This document shows positions 49,734 to 59,050 of a DNA stretch of 64,000 nucleotides, one piece after another. This DNA is from Streptomyces sp. MA5143a (GTDB lineage Bacteria > Actinomycetota > Actinomycetes > Streptomycetales > Streptomycetaceae), in NCBI RefSeq assembly GCF_900290235.1, contig NZ_OLMK01000088.1, positions 80,368 to 144,367 of the forward strand, read 5' to 3'. Below the pieces are notes generated by a model, which worked only from the letters and a program-made list of their open reading frames with translations, did no database searches and had not been told where the DNA came from. Numbering within the stretch: position 1 is the first letter of the stretch; each line of letters begins with the position of its first letter. The position numbers and the translations under genes are program-made.

Positions 49734-51013
49734 CAGAACGCTCCCTGTGTGGTGGGCGGTTCTCCCTGCCCGGGGGTCACCTCGGTGTGCGCCGCGAACC
49801 AGTGCGCGAGGTCCCGCAGTCGCCGCCCCGTCTCCTCCGGGTCCCGGCCGGCGACGACGGCGGTGCCGACGAACGCGCAGGACGCCTCCCTGCCGCTGAT
49901 CAGCGTGTCGCCGGGCCGGGCGGTGAGCGCCACATGGTGGACGCCCTCGCGTGCGGCCACCTCCGCCGCGCCGGGGAAGGACCGCAGGGTGCCCGCGTCG
50001 GCGGCCAGGAAGACGTCGCCGTACCACTGGTCGGCCGGTTCCGGCGTCACCGACGGCGCCAGGCCGAGGACGGCCCTCGCCCACTCCTCGTGGAGGTCCA
50101 CGCCGTGCTGGAGGCGGATCATCTCGTCGAACGTGCCGCCGGGCACACGACCGCCGCACTCGCCGAAGACAAGGCGGTCGCCCTGTTCGAAGACCTCCAT
50201 GTGGAACACGCCGTCGTGGTGTCCGAGCGCCTTCATGGCCTGCTCGGCCACGGCGTGCGCCCGCTCGTAGAGGTCGGCCCGGTGCGCGGGGTGCTCCATG
50301 ACGGAGGCCACGATGCCGCCGTCCCTGATGGCCAGCACGTTCTGCGCGTACCGGCCGACCGAGGTGAACACCACCTGGCCGCCACGGACCACACCGTCGA
50401 CGTGCAGTTCCGCGCCGTCGACCCACTCCTCGGCGAGCCAGGGCCCGAGAGCGCCCGTCTCCCCCAGCCACTGTGCGAGAGTGCGGCGTTCGTCGGCGTC
50501 GCGCCAGGCGTGGACACCGCGGGTGGCGGAGTTCGCGAGGGGCTTCAGCACACCGCGCGGGTGGGGGAAGTCGGCCAGTTCGCGGGCGTGGACGACGGGT
50601 CGGGAGTCCGCGACGGGGATGCCCGCCGCGCGGATCCGGCGTTTTTGCAGGTCCTTGTCGCGCAGCGCCAGGGCGTCCTGCGGTGTGGTCCCGCTGCGAC
50701 GGCCGCCCACGACGGCGGCGTTGACCAGGGTGAACTCGAACTGGCTGCACACGACGTCGAAGTCATGGACGGACAGGTCGAAGCGTTCGAGGGCGGCCAG
50801 GGTCTCCTCGGTGCTCGACGGGTCCCGTACGGGAACCGTGTGCGCGTCGTCGAGCAGCAGGGCCCGTGCGTCGGTGTCGTCGCTCGTGGCGAGGACACAG
50901 GTCACCTCGGCGTCGAGGCGTCGCAGGGCCTTGATGGCGTCGGGCCGCCAGCCGATCAGCAGGGTCCGGCGCCCCCGTGTCGTGGGACCGGTTTCCATGT
51001 CACCGTGTCGCAT
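49733..51013 (-). CDS. ATP-grasp ligase (second)
   Basis: The protein is 426 residues from ATG 51013 behind AGGAG. A Rossmann-like domain (TLLIGWRPDAIKALRRLDAE) is followed by the ATP-grasp fold: RGVLKPLANSATRGVHAW, WLAEEWVDGAELHVDGVV, DGVFHMEVFEQGDRLVFGE. The motif GECGGRVPGG replaces the classical E-x-N. This is the carboxylate-amine ligase branch often found in natural-product clusters. Two different ATP-grasp enzymes in one operon imply two amide-forming steps outside the NRPS. Confidence 0.9.
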   Translation of the reverse strand: MRHGDMETGPTTRGRRTLLIGWRPDAIKALRRLDAEVTCVLATSDDTDARALLLDDAHTVPVRDPSSTEETLAALERFDLSVHDFDVVCSQFEFTLVNAAVVGGRRSGTTPQDALALRDKDLQKRRIRAAGIPVADSRPVVHARELADFPHPRGVLKPLANSATRGVHAWRDADERRTLAQWLGETGALGPWLAEEWVDGAELHVDGVVRGGQVVFTSVGRYAQNVLAIRDGGIVASVMEHPAHRADLYERAHAVAEQAMKALGHHDGVFHMEVFEQGDRLVFGECGGRVPGGTFDEMIRLQHGVDLHEEWARAVLGLAPSVTPEPADQWYGDVFLAADAGTLRSFPGAAEVAAREGVHHVALTARPGDTLISGREASCAFVGTAVVAGRDPEETGRRLRDLAHWFAAHTEVTPGQGEPPTTQGAF

Positions 51014-51073
51014 GTGTCTCCTGGTGGTTCGCGGTGTGTCCCGGTGGTTCCCGGAGTTCGTCGTGGAGCGCGC

Positions 51074-52294
51074 TCATCGCGTGCCGGGGCCGGCGGTGGC
51101 GCGGCTCGTCGGGGTGAGGTGTACGGGCAGGGCGGCCGGGCCGTTGACGGCGTTCGACCGCACGCGGGTCACGGGGCCGGCCTGCTCGATCGCGTCGGTC
51201 GCGTCGAGCAGTTCGGTGAACAGGGCCCGCATCTCGGCGCGGGCGAGGGTGCTGCCGATGCAGAAGTGCTCGCCGGAGGCCAGCGCGATGTGCCGGTTGG
51301 GGCGGCGGGCGATGTCGAAGCGGTACGGGTCGTCGAAGACGTCCTCGTCGCGGTTGGCGGAGGGCAGCCACAGCACGACCCGGTCGCCCGCGTCGACGCG
51401 CTGCCCGCGCACGGTGACCGGGCGGGTGGCGGTGCGCATGCTGTGCGTGGCGCTGGAGGTCCAGCGCACGATCTCCTCCACGGCGCCCGGCAGCAGTGCG
51501 CGGTCCTGACGCAGCCGCCGCCACTGGTCGGGGTGCTGGAGGAAGGCGAGCATGCCGCCGATGAGGGCGAGCCGCCCGTTCTCCGTGGCTCCGATGAGGT
51601 TCTCGCAGTTCAGGAGGATCTCGTGCTCGGACAGCAGCTCGCCGTGCACGGTTCCGTTGACCAGCGAGCTCACCAGGTCGTCGGTCGGCTCGGCCATCCT
51701 CGCGTACACCAACTCCATGAAGTACTCCATGAGTCGGGGGTGCGCCGCGAGTGAGGTGTGGGCCGCGAAGGCCTCGTCGGTCCAGCGGTGGACAGCGGCG
51801 TGGTCCTCCTCCGGGATGCCGATGACGCCGCAGATGACGGAGAGGGACAGCCGCCCGGCGAGGTCGACGAAGTCGACGGTGCCCTGTTCGAGTCCCTGGG
51901 CGACGACCTTGTGTGCGGTGGCGCGGACGGTCTCCTCCAGGCCGCGCACCGCCCGGGTGCTGAACCAGTCCGCCATGAGCGAGCGCAGCTCCTTGTGGCG
52001 CGGTGGGTCCGACAGGGCGAGGGTGAGCCCGCCGCCGGGGTCGTCGCCGAGGCGGGCGGGGCGCAGCAGGACGCCTCGGGCCGAGCTGAAGGTGGCCGGG
52101 TCGCGGTAGACGGCCCGGATGTCCTCGTACTTCGTCAGCGACCAGAAGGCGGGCAGCTCACCCGCCTCGTGCCGGTGCACCGGGGAGTACTCCCGCATCC
52201 ACCGCCACAGCGCGTGCGGATCGCCGTCGGCGTGGAGTTCGGGGTCGGCGATGCGGTCGAGGGAGGGGGCGGGCGGGGCGACGGTTGCCGTCAT
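51074..52294 (-). CDS. Cytochrome P450
   Basis: The protein is 406 residues and starts inside the NRPS stop (ATGA). The haem-ligand Cys lies in ASGEHFCIGSTLARAEM, the ExxR in AVEEIVRWTS and the I-helix in CENLIGATENGRLALIGGM. In the I-helix the usual acid-Thr pair reads Glu-Asn, so the proton-relay Thr is missing. P450s next to small NRPSs often hydroxylate carrier-bound amino acids (NikQ type). Whether this one makes beta-hydroxy amino acid or does unusual chemistry is open. Confidence 0.93.
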   Translation of the reverse strand: MTATVAPPAPSLDRIADPELHADGDPHALWRWMREYSPVHRHEAGELPAFWSLTKYEDIRAVYRDPATFSSARGVLLRPARLGDDPGGGLTLALSDPPRHKELRSLMADWFSTRAVRGLEETVRATAHKVVAQGLEQGTVDFVDLAGRLSLSVICGVIGIPEEDHAAVHRWTDEAFAAHTSLAAHPRLMEYFMELVYARMAEPTDDLVSSLVNGTVHGELLSEHEILLNCENLIGATENGRLALIGGMLAFLQHPDQWRRLRQDRALLPGAVEEIVRWTSSATHSMRTATRPVTVRGQRVDAGDRVVLWLPSANRDEDVFDDPYRFDIARRPNRHIALASGEHFCIGSTLARAEMRALFTELLDATDAIEQAGPVTRVRSNAVNGPAALPVHLTPTSRATAGPGTR

Positions 52295-55200
52295 GACGGT
52301 GACCTTCGGGGGGCGGGCCGGCCCGGGGCCGGACGTGGATGGCGGGGCTCCGACGGGTGGTGGGCGGGTGCGGGGGTCTCCGGTCGCTCCAAGTGGTCCA
52401 GTCGCCGCGAGAAGTGCTCGGCGATGGCGTGGGCCACGGTGGGGGGTACGGCGTCCGGGCGGAACGCGGTCTCCACGCGCAGCCCGCCGTCGCCGTCCGG
52501 CCAGCACTCGGTGTGGAGTTCCAGGGGCAGCTCCAGGTAGGGCTGACGCAGGAACGTGGTGCGCAGGCCGGGGAGTTCGAGGTCCGGGGCCGGGTTGTCC
52601 TGGAGGGCGAAGAGCACCTGGTAGAGGGGTGGGCGGCCGGTACGGGGCGGGTCGACGAGGGTGAGGACGTCCCCGAAGGGCACGTCCTGCGCGGCGAGGG
52701 CCCGGGCGGTGACGGCGCCGGTCGCGCGGACGGCCGCCGCCGGGCCTCCGCCGACGACGGTGCGGGGCGGGGCGGTGCCGTCGAGGCCGCTGCCGTCGAG
52801 GGCCGTGCCGCGCAACCGCAGGCACAGCGTGGTGATGTGGCATCCCACGACGTCCTCCAGCCCCGCCCCGTCGCGCTGCGCGACGGGAACACCGACGGCG
52901 AAGTCCCGCTGCCCGGTCACTTCCGCGACGCTTCCGGCCCACAGTGCGAGCAGCGCGACGAACCGGGTGACGCCGCAGTCGGCGGCCAGCCGGTCGACCG
53001 CGCGGAGCACGGCGGGACCCACCCATGCCTCCACCCGGGCGGGGCCGGACCGTGTGTCGGGGGGCGGCGGCACCGGACCGGCGGAGGTCTGATCGGGCGG
53101 CCCGGACGCCCAGCGCAGCTCCGGTACGCCGGTCAACTCGGCGACCAGGAGCTCTCGTTGAGCTGCGGTCCCGGCGCGGGCGTCGGTGTCGGTGTCGGTG
53201 TCGGCCAGGGTGCGGTGCAGGCTGCGCTCGATGTACTGCTCGCGCAGGGAGGGTGGTGGTGGCGTCCGGGGTGTGGTGTCGGGGGTGGACCGGCGGGCCG
53301 CGGCGTAGGCGGTGGCGAGGTCGCGGGACAGTACCGACTCCGACCAGCCGTCGAAGGCGATGTGGTGCACCACGACGCCGAACACCGTGGTGTCCGTACC
53401 CGTACATGCGTCCGTACCCGTACGTGTGTCCGTGTCCGCGACGCGGACCAGCGCGGTGCGCCAGACCTCTCCGCCGGGCAGGTCGAGTGCGTCGGTGAGT
53501 TCGGCGCGCAGTGAGCGGACGGCCGCGTCGACGGTGGGTTCGTCGGGCAGCGCTTCCAGGTCGGGTGGCGGGATGTCGACGAGGACGGCCGAGGGCCTGG
53601 GGTCGGCGACATAGGCGGCGCGCAGCGCCTCGTGCCGTCGGTGGACGGCGGCGACGGCCGCCCGCAGCGCCTCCCGGTCCGGTTCGCCCTCGATGACCCA
53701 GGTGAGCAGGCAGTGCGAGGTGAGGTCGGCGGGGGCGACGAGTTGGCGGGTCAGATAGACGATCTGCAGGGGGGTGAGCGGCGTGGTGCCGTTCGCGGCG
53801 GGTGGACCGTCGGCGGGCTCGGGGCCCTGGGTGTCCGCCGTGGCCCGCAGCCAGTCCGCGAGGGCCGTGACGGTCGCACGGCGGTAGAACTGCGCCACCG
53901 GCACGGGGCGACCGAACCGGCCGGCCAGCCGGGCGCAGACCCGGCCCGCGCCGAGGGAGGCACCGCCGAGGTCGGTGAAGGGCACGTCGAACGGTACGGA
54001 GTCGCGGCCGAGGACGGCGGCGAAGGTCTCGGCCACCGCGTCGACGTAGGGGTCCGTCGCCAGCGTGTCGACAGGTTGGTTCGTCAGCTTGTCGACGGAG
54101 GCGGCGAGGATCGGCGCGGACGGCGTGGGGGCGGCGCTCTCCGCCAGGGCCAGGAGGGCCCGTTCGTCGAGCTTGCCGCGGTCGGTGGTCGGGAAGCCGT
54201 CGACGCCGACGAGGGCGACGGGGCGCTGGTACGGGACCAGTGCGGCGTGGAGTGCGGGGAGGGCGTCGGTCAGCGGGTCGCCCGGTCGGGTGGGCGTGCA
54301 GAACGCGACCAGTTCCAGGCTCGCGCCCGAGCCGTCGGGGCGGGCCAGGACTCGGCAGGAGCGAACGGAGGGCAGCAGTCGCTCCACCTGGCGTTCGACC
54401 TCGGCGGGCTCGACGCGGTGGCCCCGGATCTTGACCTGGCGGTCGGCCCGGCCCCGGTAGTGCAGCAGTCCGTCCCCGTCCCACTCCACGAGGTCGCCCG
54501 TGCGGTAGACGCGTACGCCCTCGCCGTCCGGGCCCAGGGGCAGCGTCCGGAACTTCTCGTCGGTCAGGGAGGGGGCGCCGAGGTAACGGAGTGCCAGTCC
54601 GTCGCCGGCGACGCACAGTTCGCCGGTCTCCCCGACGGCGGACGGGCGGGTGCCGTCCGGGTCCAGGACGTACACCCGGGTACCGGGGACGGGCCGGCCG
54701 AGGGGGATGCCTCCCGGCAGGTCGCAGTCGGCCTCCGTGACGCGGTGGGTGGTGGTGAAGACGGTGGACTCGACGGGTCCGTAGCCGTTGATCAGGGCGG
54801 TGTCCGGGTGCCGGCGCAGGAAGCGGTGGACGTGGGAGGCGGAGAGCCGTTCGCCGCCGATGAGTACGTGGCGCAGGCCCTCGAAGGCGTCCGGGTCCTC
54901 GTCGACGATCATGTTGAAGAGGCTGCTGGTGAGCCACACCGTGTTCGCCCCATGGCGGGTCACGCCCGAGCGGAGCGCGGTGGGCGTCAGGTAGGGCTCC
55001 TCGGTGATGAGTGAGGTGCCGCCGTTCAGGAGCGCCGACCACAGCTCCAGAGAGAACGCGTCCCAGGAGACGGCCGCGGCCAGGGGCATCACCGTGTCTT
55101 CGGTGAAGGCGACGAAACCGTCCGGCGGGAAGAGCCGTGCCGTGGCCCGGTGCGGGGTCAGCACGCCCTTGGGGCGGCCGGTGGTGCCCGAGGTGAAGAA

Positions 55201-55698
55201 GACGCACGCCGGGTCGGCCCCACGGGCGGACACGGGCCGGAAGCCGGGGGGCGCGGCCTCGGCGTACGGCGGCCAGGGCGGCGGTGTCCAGACGGGCGAC
55301 ACCGGTTCGTCCAGGCCGAGTCGCGTGCCGGGGGCCGCGACGGCCAGGGGCGGGTTCAGCTGGGTGCGGATGTCGGCGAGGCGCTGTTCGGGCCAGGTGG
55401 GGTCGAGCAGCGCGTAGGCCGCGCCCGTCTTGAGGACGGCGAGCAGGGCGGCGACGAGGTGTCTGCCGCGCGGCAGCAGGACGGGGACCAGATCGCCGGG
55501 GCCCGCCCCGGCCGCGGCGAGGTGCGCGGCCCAGGTGTCGGCGACGCGGTCCAACTCCGCGTAGGTGACGGTGTGTTCACCCTCGATGAGGGCCGGTGCG
55601 TCCGGGCGGACCCGGGCGAGTCGGGCGAACGTCTCGTGCAGGCCCTCGTCGGGCGCGACGCTCGGGCGCCCCGCGCTCCACTCGGCGTTCGGTTGCAA
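52291..55698 (-). CDS. Nonribosomal peptide synthetase, A-PCP-C
   Basis: The protein is 1135 residues from a TTG at 55698 behind GAGGGGAG; no ATG or GTG fits between the dyads and the A domain. The adenylation domain (about 15-520) has FFTSGTTGRPKG, SWDAFSLELW with the substrate-anchoring Asp, NGYGPVESTVF and YRTGDLVEW. The carrier domain (about 545-620) has LGGASLGAG, in which the Ser is kept but Ala stands where His/Asp is usual. The C-terminal condensation domain (about 640-1090) has HHIAFDG near 776, so it should be active. No thioesterase or reductase follows. The C domain at the end must accept a nucleophile from another protein. Substrate not predicted. Heads a six-gene operon. Confidence 0.93.
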   Translation of the reverse strand: MQPNAEWSAGRPSVAPDEGLHETFARLARVRPDAPALIEGEHTVTYAELDRVADTWAAHLAAAGAGPGDLVPVLLPRGRHLVAALLAVLKTGAAYALLDPTWPEQRLADIRTQLNPPLAVAAPGTRLGLDEPVSPVWTPPPWPPYAEAAPPGFRPVSARGADPACVFFTSGTTGRPKGVLTPHRATARLFPPDGFVAFTEDTVMPLAAAVSWDAFSLELWSALLNGGTSLITEEPYLTPTALRSGVTRHGANTVWLTSSLFNMIVDEDPDAFEGLRHVLIGGERLSASHVHRFLRRHPDTALINGYGPVESTVFTTTHRVTEADCDLPGGIPLGRPVPGTRVYVLDPDGTRPSAVGETGELCVAGDGLALRYLGAPSLTDEKFRTLPLGPDGEGVRVYRTGDLVEWDGDGLLHYRGRADRQVKIRGHRVEPAEVERQVERLLPSVRSCRVLARPDGSGASLELVAFCTPTRPGDPLTDALPALHAALVPYQRPVALVGVDGFPTTDRGKLDERALLALAESAAPTPSAPILAASVDKLTNQPVDTLATDPYVDAVAETFAAVLGRDSVPFDVPFTDLGGASLGAGRVCARLAGRFGRPVPVAQFYRRATVTALADWLRATADTQGPEPADGPPAANGTTPLTPLQIVYLTRQLVAPADLTSHCLLTWVIEGEPDREALRAAVAAVHRRHEALRAAYVADPRPSAVLVDIPPPDLEALPDEPTVDAAVRSLRAELTDALDLPGGEVWRTALVRVADTDTRTGTDACTGTDTTVFGVVVHHIAFDGWSESVLSRDLATAYAAARRSTPDTTPRTPPPPSLREQYIERSLHRTLADTDTDTDARAGTAAQRELLVAELTGVPELRWASGPPDQTSAGPVPPPPDTRSGPARVEAWVGPAVLRAVDRLAADCGVTRFVALLALWAGSVAEVTGQRDFAVGVPVAQRDGAGLEDVVGCHITTLCLRLRGTALDGSGLDGTAPPRTVVGGGPAAAVRATGAVTARALAAQDVPFGDVLTLVDPPRTGRPPLYQVLFALQDNPAPDLELPGLRTTFLRQPYLELPLELHTECWPDGDGGLRVETAFRPDAVPPTVAHAIAEHFSRRLDHLERPETPAPAHHPSEPRHPRPAPGRPAPRRSPS

Positions 55699-55795
55699 GC
55701 GGTCCCACTCCCCTCGACTGCTCCCACGGCACTCGCGTGTTCCTCGCGTACGGACGCGGCGCCGGGGGCGCTGTAACGGACGCCAGGTCAAGTGC

Positions 55796-55843
55796 TTGCC
55801 AGGATTGACAAGATATTGCCACGAGCTTGTCTTTGCTGGCAAC
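55796..55843. promoter_or_regulatory. GGCAA/TTGCC dyad array, site 4
   Basis: TTGCC (55796-55800), TGACAA (55806-55811), ATTGCCA (55815-55821) and GGCAAC (55838-55843) lie between the divergent NRPS and PKS genes. The first three match site 3a in order and nearly in spacing, including the shared core ATTGACAAGA. This is the only intergenic DNA from which both main operons can be controlled. Confidence 0.8.
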
Positions 55844-55877
55844 CTGTCGAGGTGTCCCGAAGCCGAAGGTGGTTCTG

Positions 55878-58800
55878 ATGACTCGTGACCGTTCCCTGGA
55901 CATCGCCGTCACCGGCGTCTCCGCGCGGTTCCCCGGCGCGGCCGACCTCGACGCGTGGTGGACGGCCCTGATCGAAGGCCGTGTGCTGACCACGCGCTAC
56001 GAGAAGTCCGACCTCCTCGCCGCGGGCGTACCGAAGGAGGTGCTGGACGACCCCGACTACGTTCCCGTCCACGGTCATCTCCCCGACGCCGACCGCTTCG
56101 ACCACGCGCTGTTCGGGGTGAGTCCGCGCGAGGCCGAGATGATGGACCCGCAGCACCGGCTGATGCTGGAGGTCGCCTGGGCCGCCCTGGAGGACGCCGG
56201 AGTCGCTCCCGTCGCCAGGGACGCGGCCCGGGAAGGAGGCGTGCCGAGGACCGCGGTCTTCGCCTCCGCCGGCGGCAGCGGCTATCTGCGTGCCATGGTG
56301 GCGAGCGGGGAGCTGGATCCGCTGACGCTGGAGGACGCGATCCACGGCACCGAGCCGGACTTCATGGCGAGCCTCGTCTCGTACAAGCTCGGACTCACGG
56401 GGCCCGCCGTGGCCGTGCAGACGGCCTGTTCCTCGTCCCTGGTGGCGCTGCACATGGCCGTGCAGTCGTTGCTGAACGGCGACTGCGACCAGGCGCTCGT
56501 CGTCGCGGCGGGGGTCCCCTATCCGCAGGCGGGCCACCTCGCCGTACCGGGCGGGATCCACTCGGCGTCCGGGTCGTGCCGTCCGTTCGACGAGCACGCC
56601 GACGGCGTCGTGGCCGGGTCCGGAGCGGCGTGCGTCGTCATGCGGCGGCTCACCGACGCGCTGGAGGACGGCTCCGAGCCGTACGGTGTGGTGCTCGGCA
56701 CCGCCATCAACAACGACGGTGCGGCGAAGGCGGGGTACTACGCCCCGTCCGTCGGCGGCCAGGAGGAGGTCATCCGGGCCGCGCTCGCCGCGGCGGACGT
56801 CGACGGCGACACGATCGGCTACCTGGAGACGCACGGCACCGGTACACGCGTGGGCGATCCCATCGAGTGGTCGGCGGCCTCGGCGGCGCTCGGCGGGGCG
56901 GGCGCGGGCCCGGGCACCGTCGCGGTGGGGGCGTTGAAGGCCAACGTCGGCCATCTCGACAACGCGGCCGGGGTGGCCGCCCTGATCAAGGCGCTGCTGG
57001 TGGTGAAGAAGGGGGTCGTGCCGCCGGTGGCCGGGTTCAGCCGACTCAACCCGCTGCTGGAGACGGACGGTTCACCCCTGTACGTGCCCACCGAGTGCGC
57101 GCCGTGGACCGGACCCGAGCCGCGCCGGGCCGGGGTCAGCTCCTTCGGGATCGGCGGCACCAACGTCCATGTCGTCGTCGAACAGCCGCCGGCACCCGTC
57201 CGGGAGGAGACCGACGACCGGGAGGGGTCCGAAGAGGGTGTGCGTCTGGTGCTGGTGTCCGCCGCCGACGCCGATGGCCTGAGCCGCTCCGCCGCGCGGC
57301 TCGGCGCGCGGCTGGCCGGGGAGGACCTGTCTCTCGGGGACGTGGCGGCGACGCTCGCCACCGGACGGGCGGAGTTGCCGGAGCGGCTCGCGGTGACCGG
57401 CCGGACCTGTGCCGAGGTGGGGCAGCGGCTGACGCGGGGCGCGGGCGTGGTCCGCGGCAGCCGCCCGGCCTCGGGGCCCGCGCCCGTCGTCCTCGTCTTC
57501 CCCGGGCAGGGCACCCAGCACCCCGGCATGGCGGTGCCCGTCGCCGAGGTGCTGCCGTACTTCCCCGCCGCGCTGGACGAGTGCCTCGCTGCGTTCGAGC
57601 CGGCGCTCGGCGAACGGATGCGCCGCGCGCTGTTCGACCCGGAGTTCCCCGCCGCCGAACTCGCGGAGACGGAGCTGGCCCAGCCCGTCCTGTTCGCCTT
57701 CGAGTACGCGGCGGCCACCGCGCTCACCACGCTCGGCGTCTCCCCCGCGGCACTGGCCGGGCACAGTCTCGGCGAGATCACGGCCGCCTGTGTCGGCGGG
57801 GTCTTCGAACTCGCCGACGCGGCACGGCTGGTGACCGTCCGCGGCCGCGCCATGCAGGAGTGCCCCAAGGGCGCCATGCTCGCGCTCGGCTGCGAGGAGG
57901 CACGGGCGCGCGAGCTCCTCGCCGTCTCCGGGCTGGGCCTGGAGCTGGCCGCCGTGAACTCCGCGGACGGCTGTGTGGTGGCGGGTCCGGCCGAGGCCGT
58001 GACGGAGTTCGAGGCACGCCTCGCCGGCCGTGTCCTCGTACGCCGTCTCGCCACGCGGCGCGCCTTCCACACCGCGCTCGTCGAGCCCGCCCTCCCCCGG
58101 CTGGCCGAGGCACTCGCCGCCGTCGGCGTGCGCCGGCCGGTCGTGCCCTTCGCCACCACCGTCACCGGGCGCCTGATCCCGCCGGACACGGACGTCCGGC
58201 CCGAGTTGTTCGTCGACCAGGCCCGGCGCACCGTGCGGTTCGGTGACGCGCTGGCGTCGATCGCCGAGCGCCTCCCCGACGCCCTGGTGGTGGAGGTGGG
58301 CCCCGGCCGGGTGCTGTCCGCTCTCGCGGAGGCGGCGGGCCTGCCGTCCGTCCCGCTCTCCCCGTCCCGTACGGCCCGCCCCGCGGAGGAGGTCCTCACG
58401 GCCCTGGGCACCCTGTGGACCCGGGGCCAGCCCCTCCCCCGCCGTGCGCTGTGCCGGCCGGGGGGCCGCCGGGTGCATCTGCCGACCTACCCCTTCGCGG
58501 GCCCGCGCTGGATCGCCCCGGAGGCCGCGCCGCGGACGGACGCGTCACGGTCCGTCAGGCAGCCGGTGCCGACGCCCACGCCCACGCCGGTGTCAGGGCC
58601 GGCGGCGACGCCGGGGGCGGTACCTGTGCCAGGGCCGGCGACGACGCCGGTGCCTGCGCCGGGGCCTTCGGTGGCCGGGACACCGACCGCACCCGAACCC
58701 GCCTCGCCCGCACCCTCACCCGTAGCCGCGCCCGTCGAGGACCCCGCCTCCGTCCTGAACCGCCTCTGGGTGGAGCTGCTCGGGCACGGCGACCTCGGTG

Positions 58801-58982
58801 AGGAGTCCGACTTCTTCGATCTGGGCGGGGACTCGCTCCTGGCCACGCGCCTCGCGCGCGGGGCGAGCCGGGAGCTGGGCGTCCCGGTCCCCGTCCGCGA
58901 CCTGATGACCGCCCGCTCCCTGGGCGCGCAGGCCGCCCTCCTGCACGACCTCACCACCGGGGAGACACCCCCAGCCCGGTGA
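55878..58982 (+). CDS. Type I polyketide synthase module, KS-AT-ACP
   Basis: The protein is 1034 residues from ATG 55878 with GAAGGTGG before it. The ketosynthase (about 5-430) has Cys-184 in VQTACSSSLVALH, His-319 in ETHGTGTRVGDP and His-359 in KANVGHLDNAAG, all catalytic. The acyltransferase (about 535-840) has FPGQGTQHPGM, GHSLGE and AFHT, the last suggesting malonyl-CoA. A Pro/Thr-rich linker (about 890-950) leads to an ACP with DLGGDSLLATR. There is no KR, DH, ER or thioesterase, so one unreduced two-carbon extension is expected. It probably extends the aminoacyl unit of the NRPS or feeds its C domain. Confidence 0.93.
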   Translation: MTRDRSLDIAVTGVSARFPGAADLDAWWTALIEGRVLTTRYEKSDLLAAGVPKEVLDDPDYVPVHGHLPDADRFDHALFGVSPREAEMMDPQHRLMLEVAWAALEDAGVAPVARDAAREGGVPRTAVFASAGGSGYLRAMVASGELDPLTLEDAIHGTEPDFMASLVSYKLGLTGPAVAVQTACSSSLVALHMAVQSLLNGDCDQALVVAAGVPYPQAGHLAVPGGIHSASGSCRPFDEHADGVVAGSGAACVVMRRLTDALEDGSEPYGVVLGTAINNDGAAKAGYYAPSVGGQEEVIRAALAAADVDGDTIGYLETHGTGTRVGDPIEWSAASAALGGAGAGPGTVAVGALKANVGHLDNAAGVAALIKALLVVKKGVVPPVAGFSRLNPLLETDGSPLYVPTECAPWTGPEPRRAGVSSFGIGGTNVHVVVEQPPAPVREETDDREGSEEGVRLVLVSAADADGLSRSAARLGARLAGEDLSLGDVAATLATGRAELPERLAVTGRTCAEVGQRLTRGAGVVRGSRPASGPAPVVLVFPGQGTQHPGMAVPVAEVLPYFPAALDECLAAFEPALGERMRRALFDPEFPAAELAETELAQPVLFAFEYAAATALTTLGVSPAALAGHSLGEITAACVGGVFELADAARLVTVRGRAMQECPKGAMLALGCEEARARELLAVSGLGLELAAVNSADGCVVAGPAEAVTEFEARLAGRVLVRRLATRRAFHTALVEPALPRLAEALAAVGVRRPVVPFATTVTGRLIPPDTDVRPELFVDQARRTVRFGDALASIAERLPDALVVEVGPGRVLSALAEAAGLPSVPLSPSRTARPAEEVLTALGTLWTRGQPLPRRALCRPGGRRVHLPTYPFAGPRWIAPEAAPRTDASRSVRQPVPTPTPTPVSGPAATPGAVPVPGPATTPVPAPGPSVAGTPTAPEPASPAPSPVAAPVEDPASVLNRLWVELLGHGDLGEESDFFDLGGDSLLATRLARGASRELGVPVPVRDLMTARSLGAQAALLHDLTTGETPPAR

Positions 58983-59050
58983 CCCACCCACCCCGTCCCG
59001 CCCCACGCGGCCCCGACCCGACCGCCCCGCCCGACAGAAAGGCACACATC

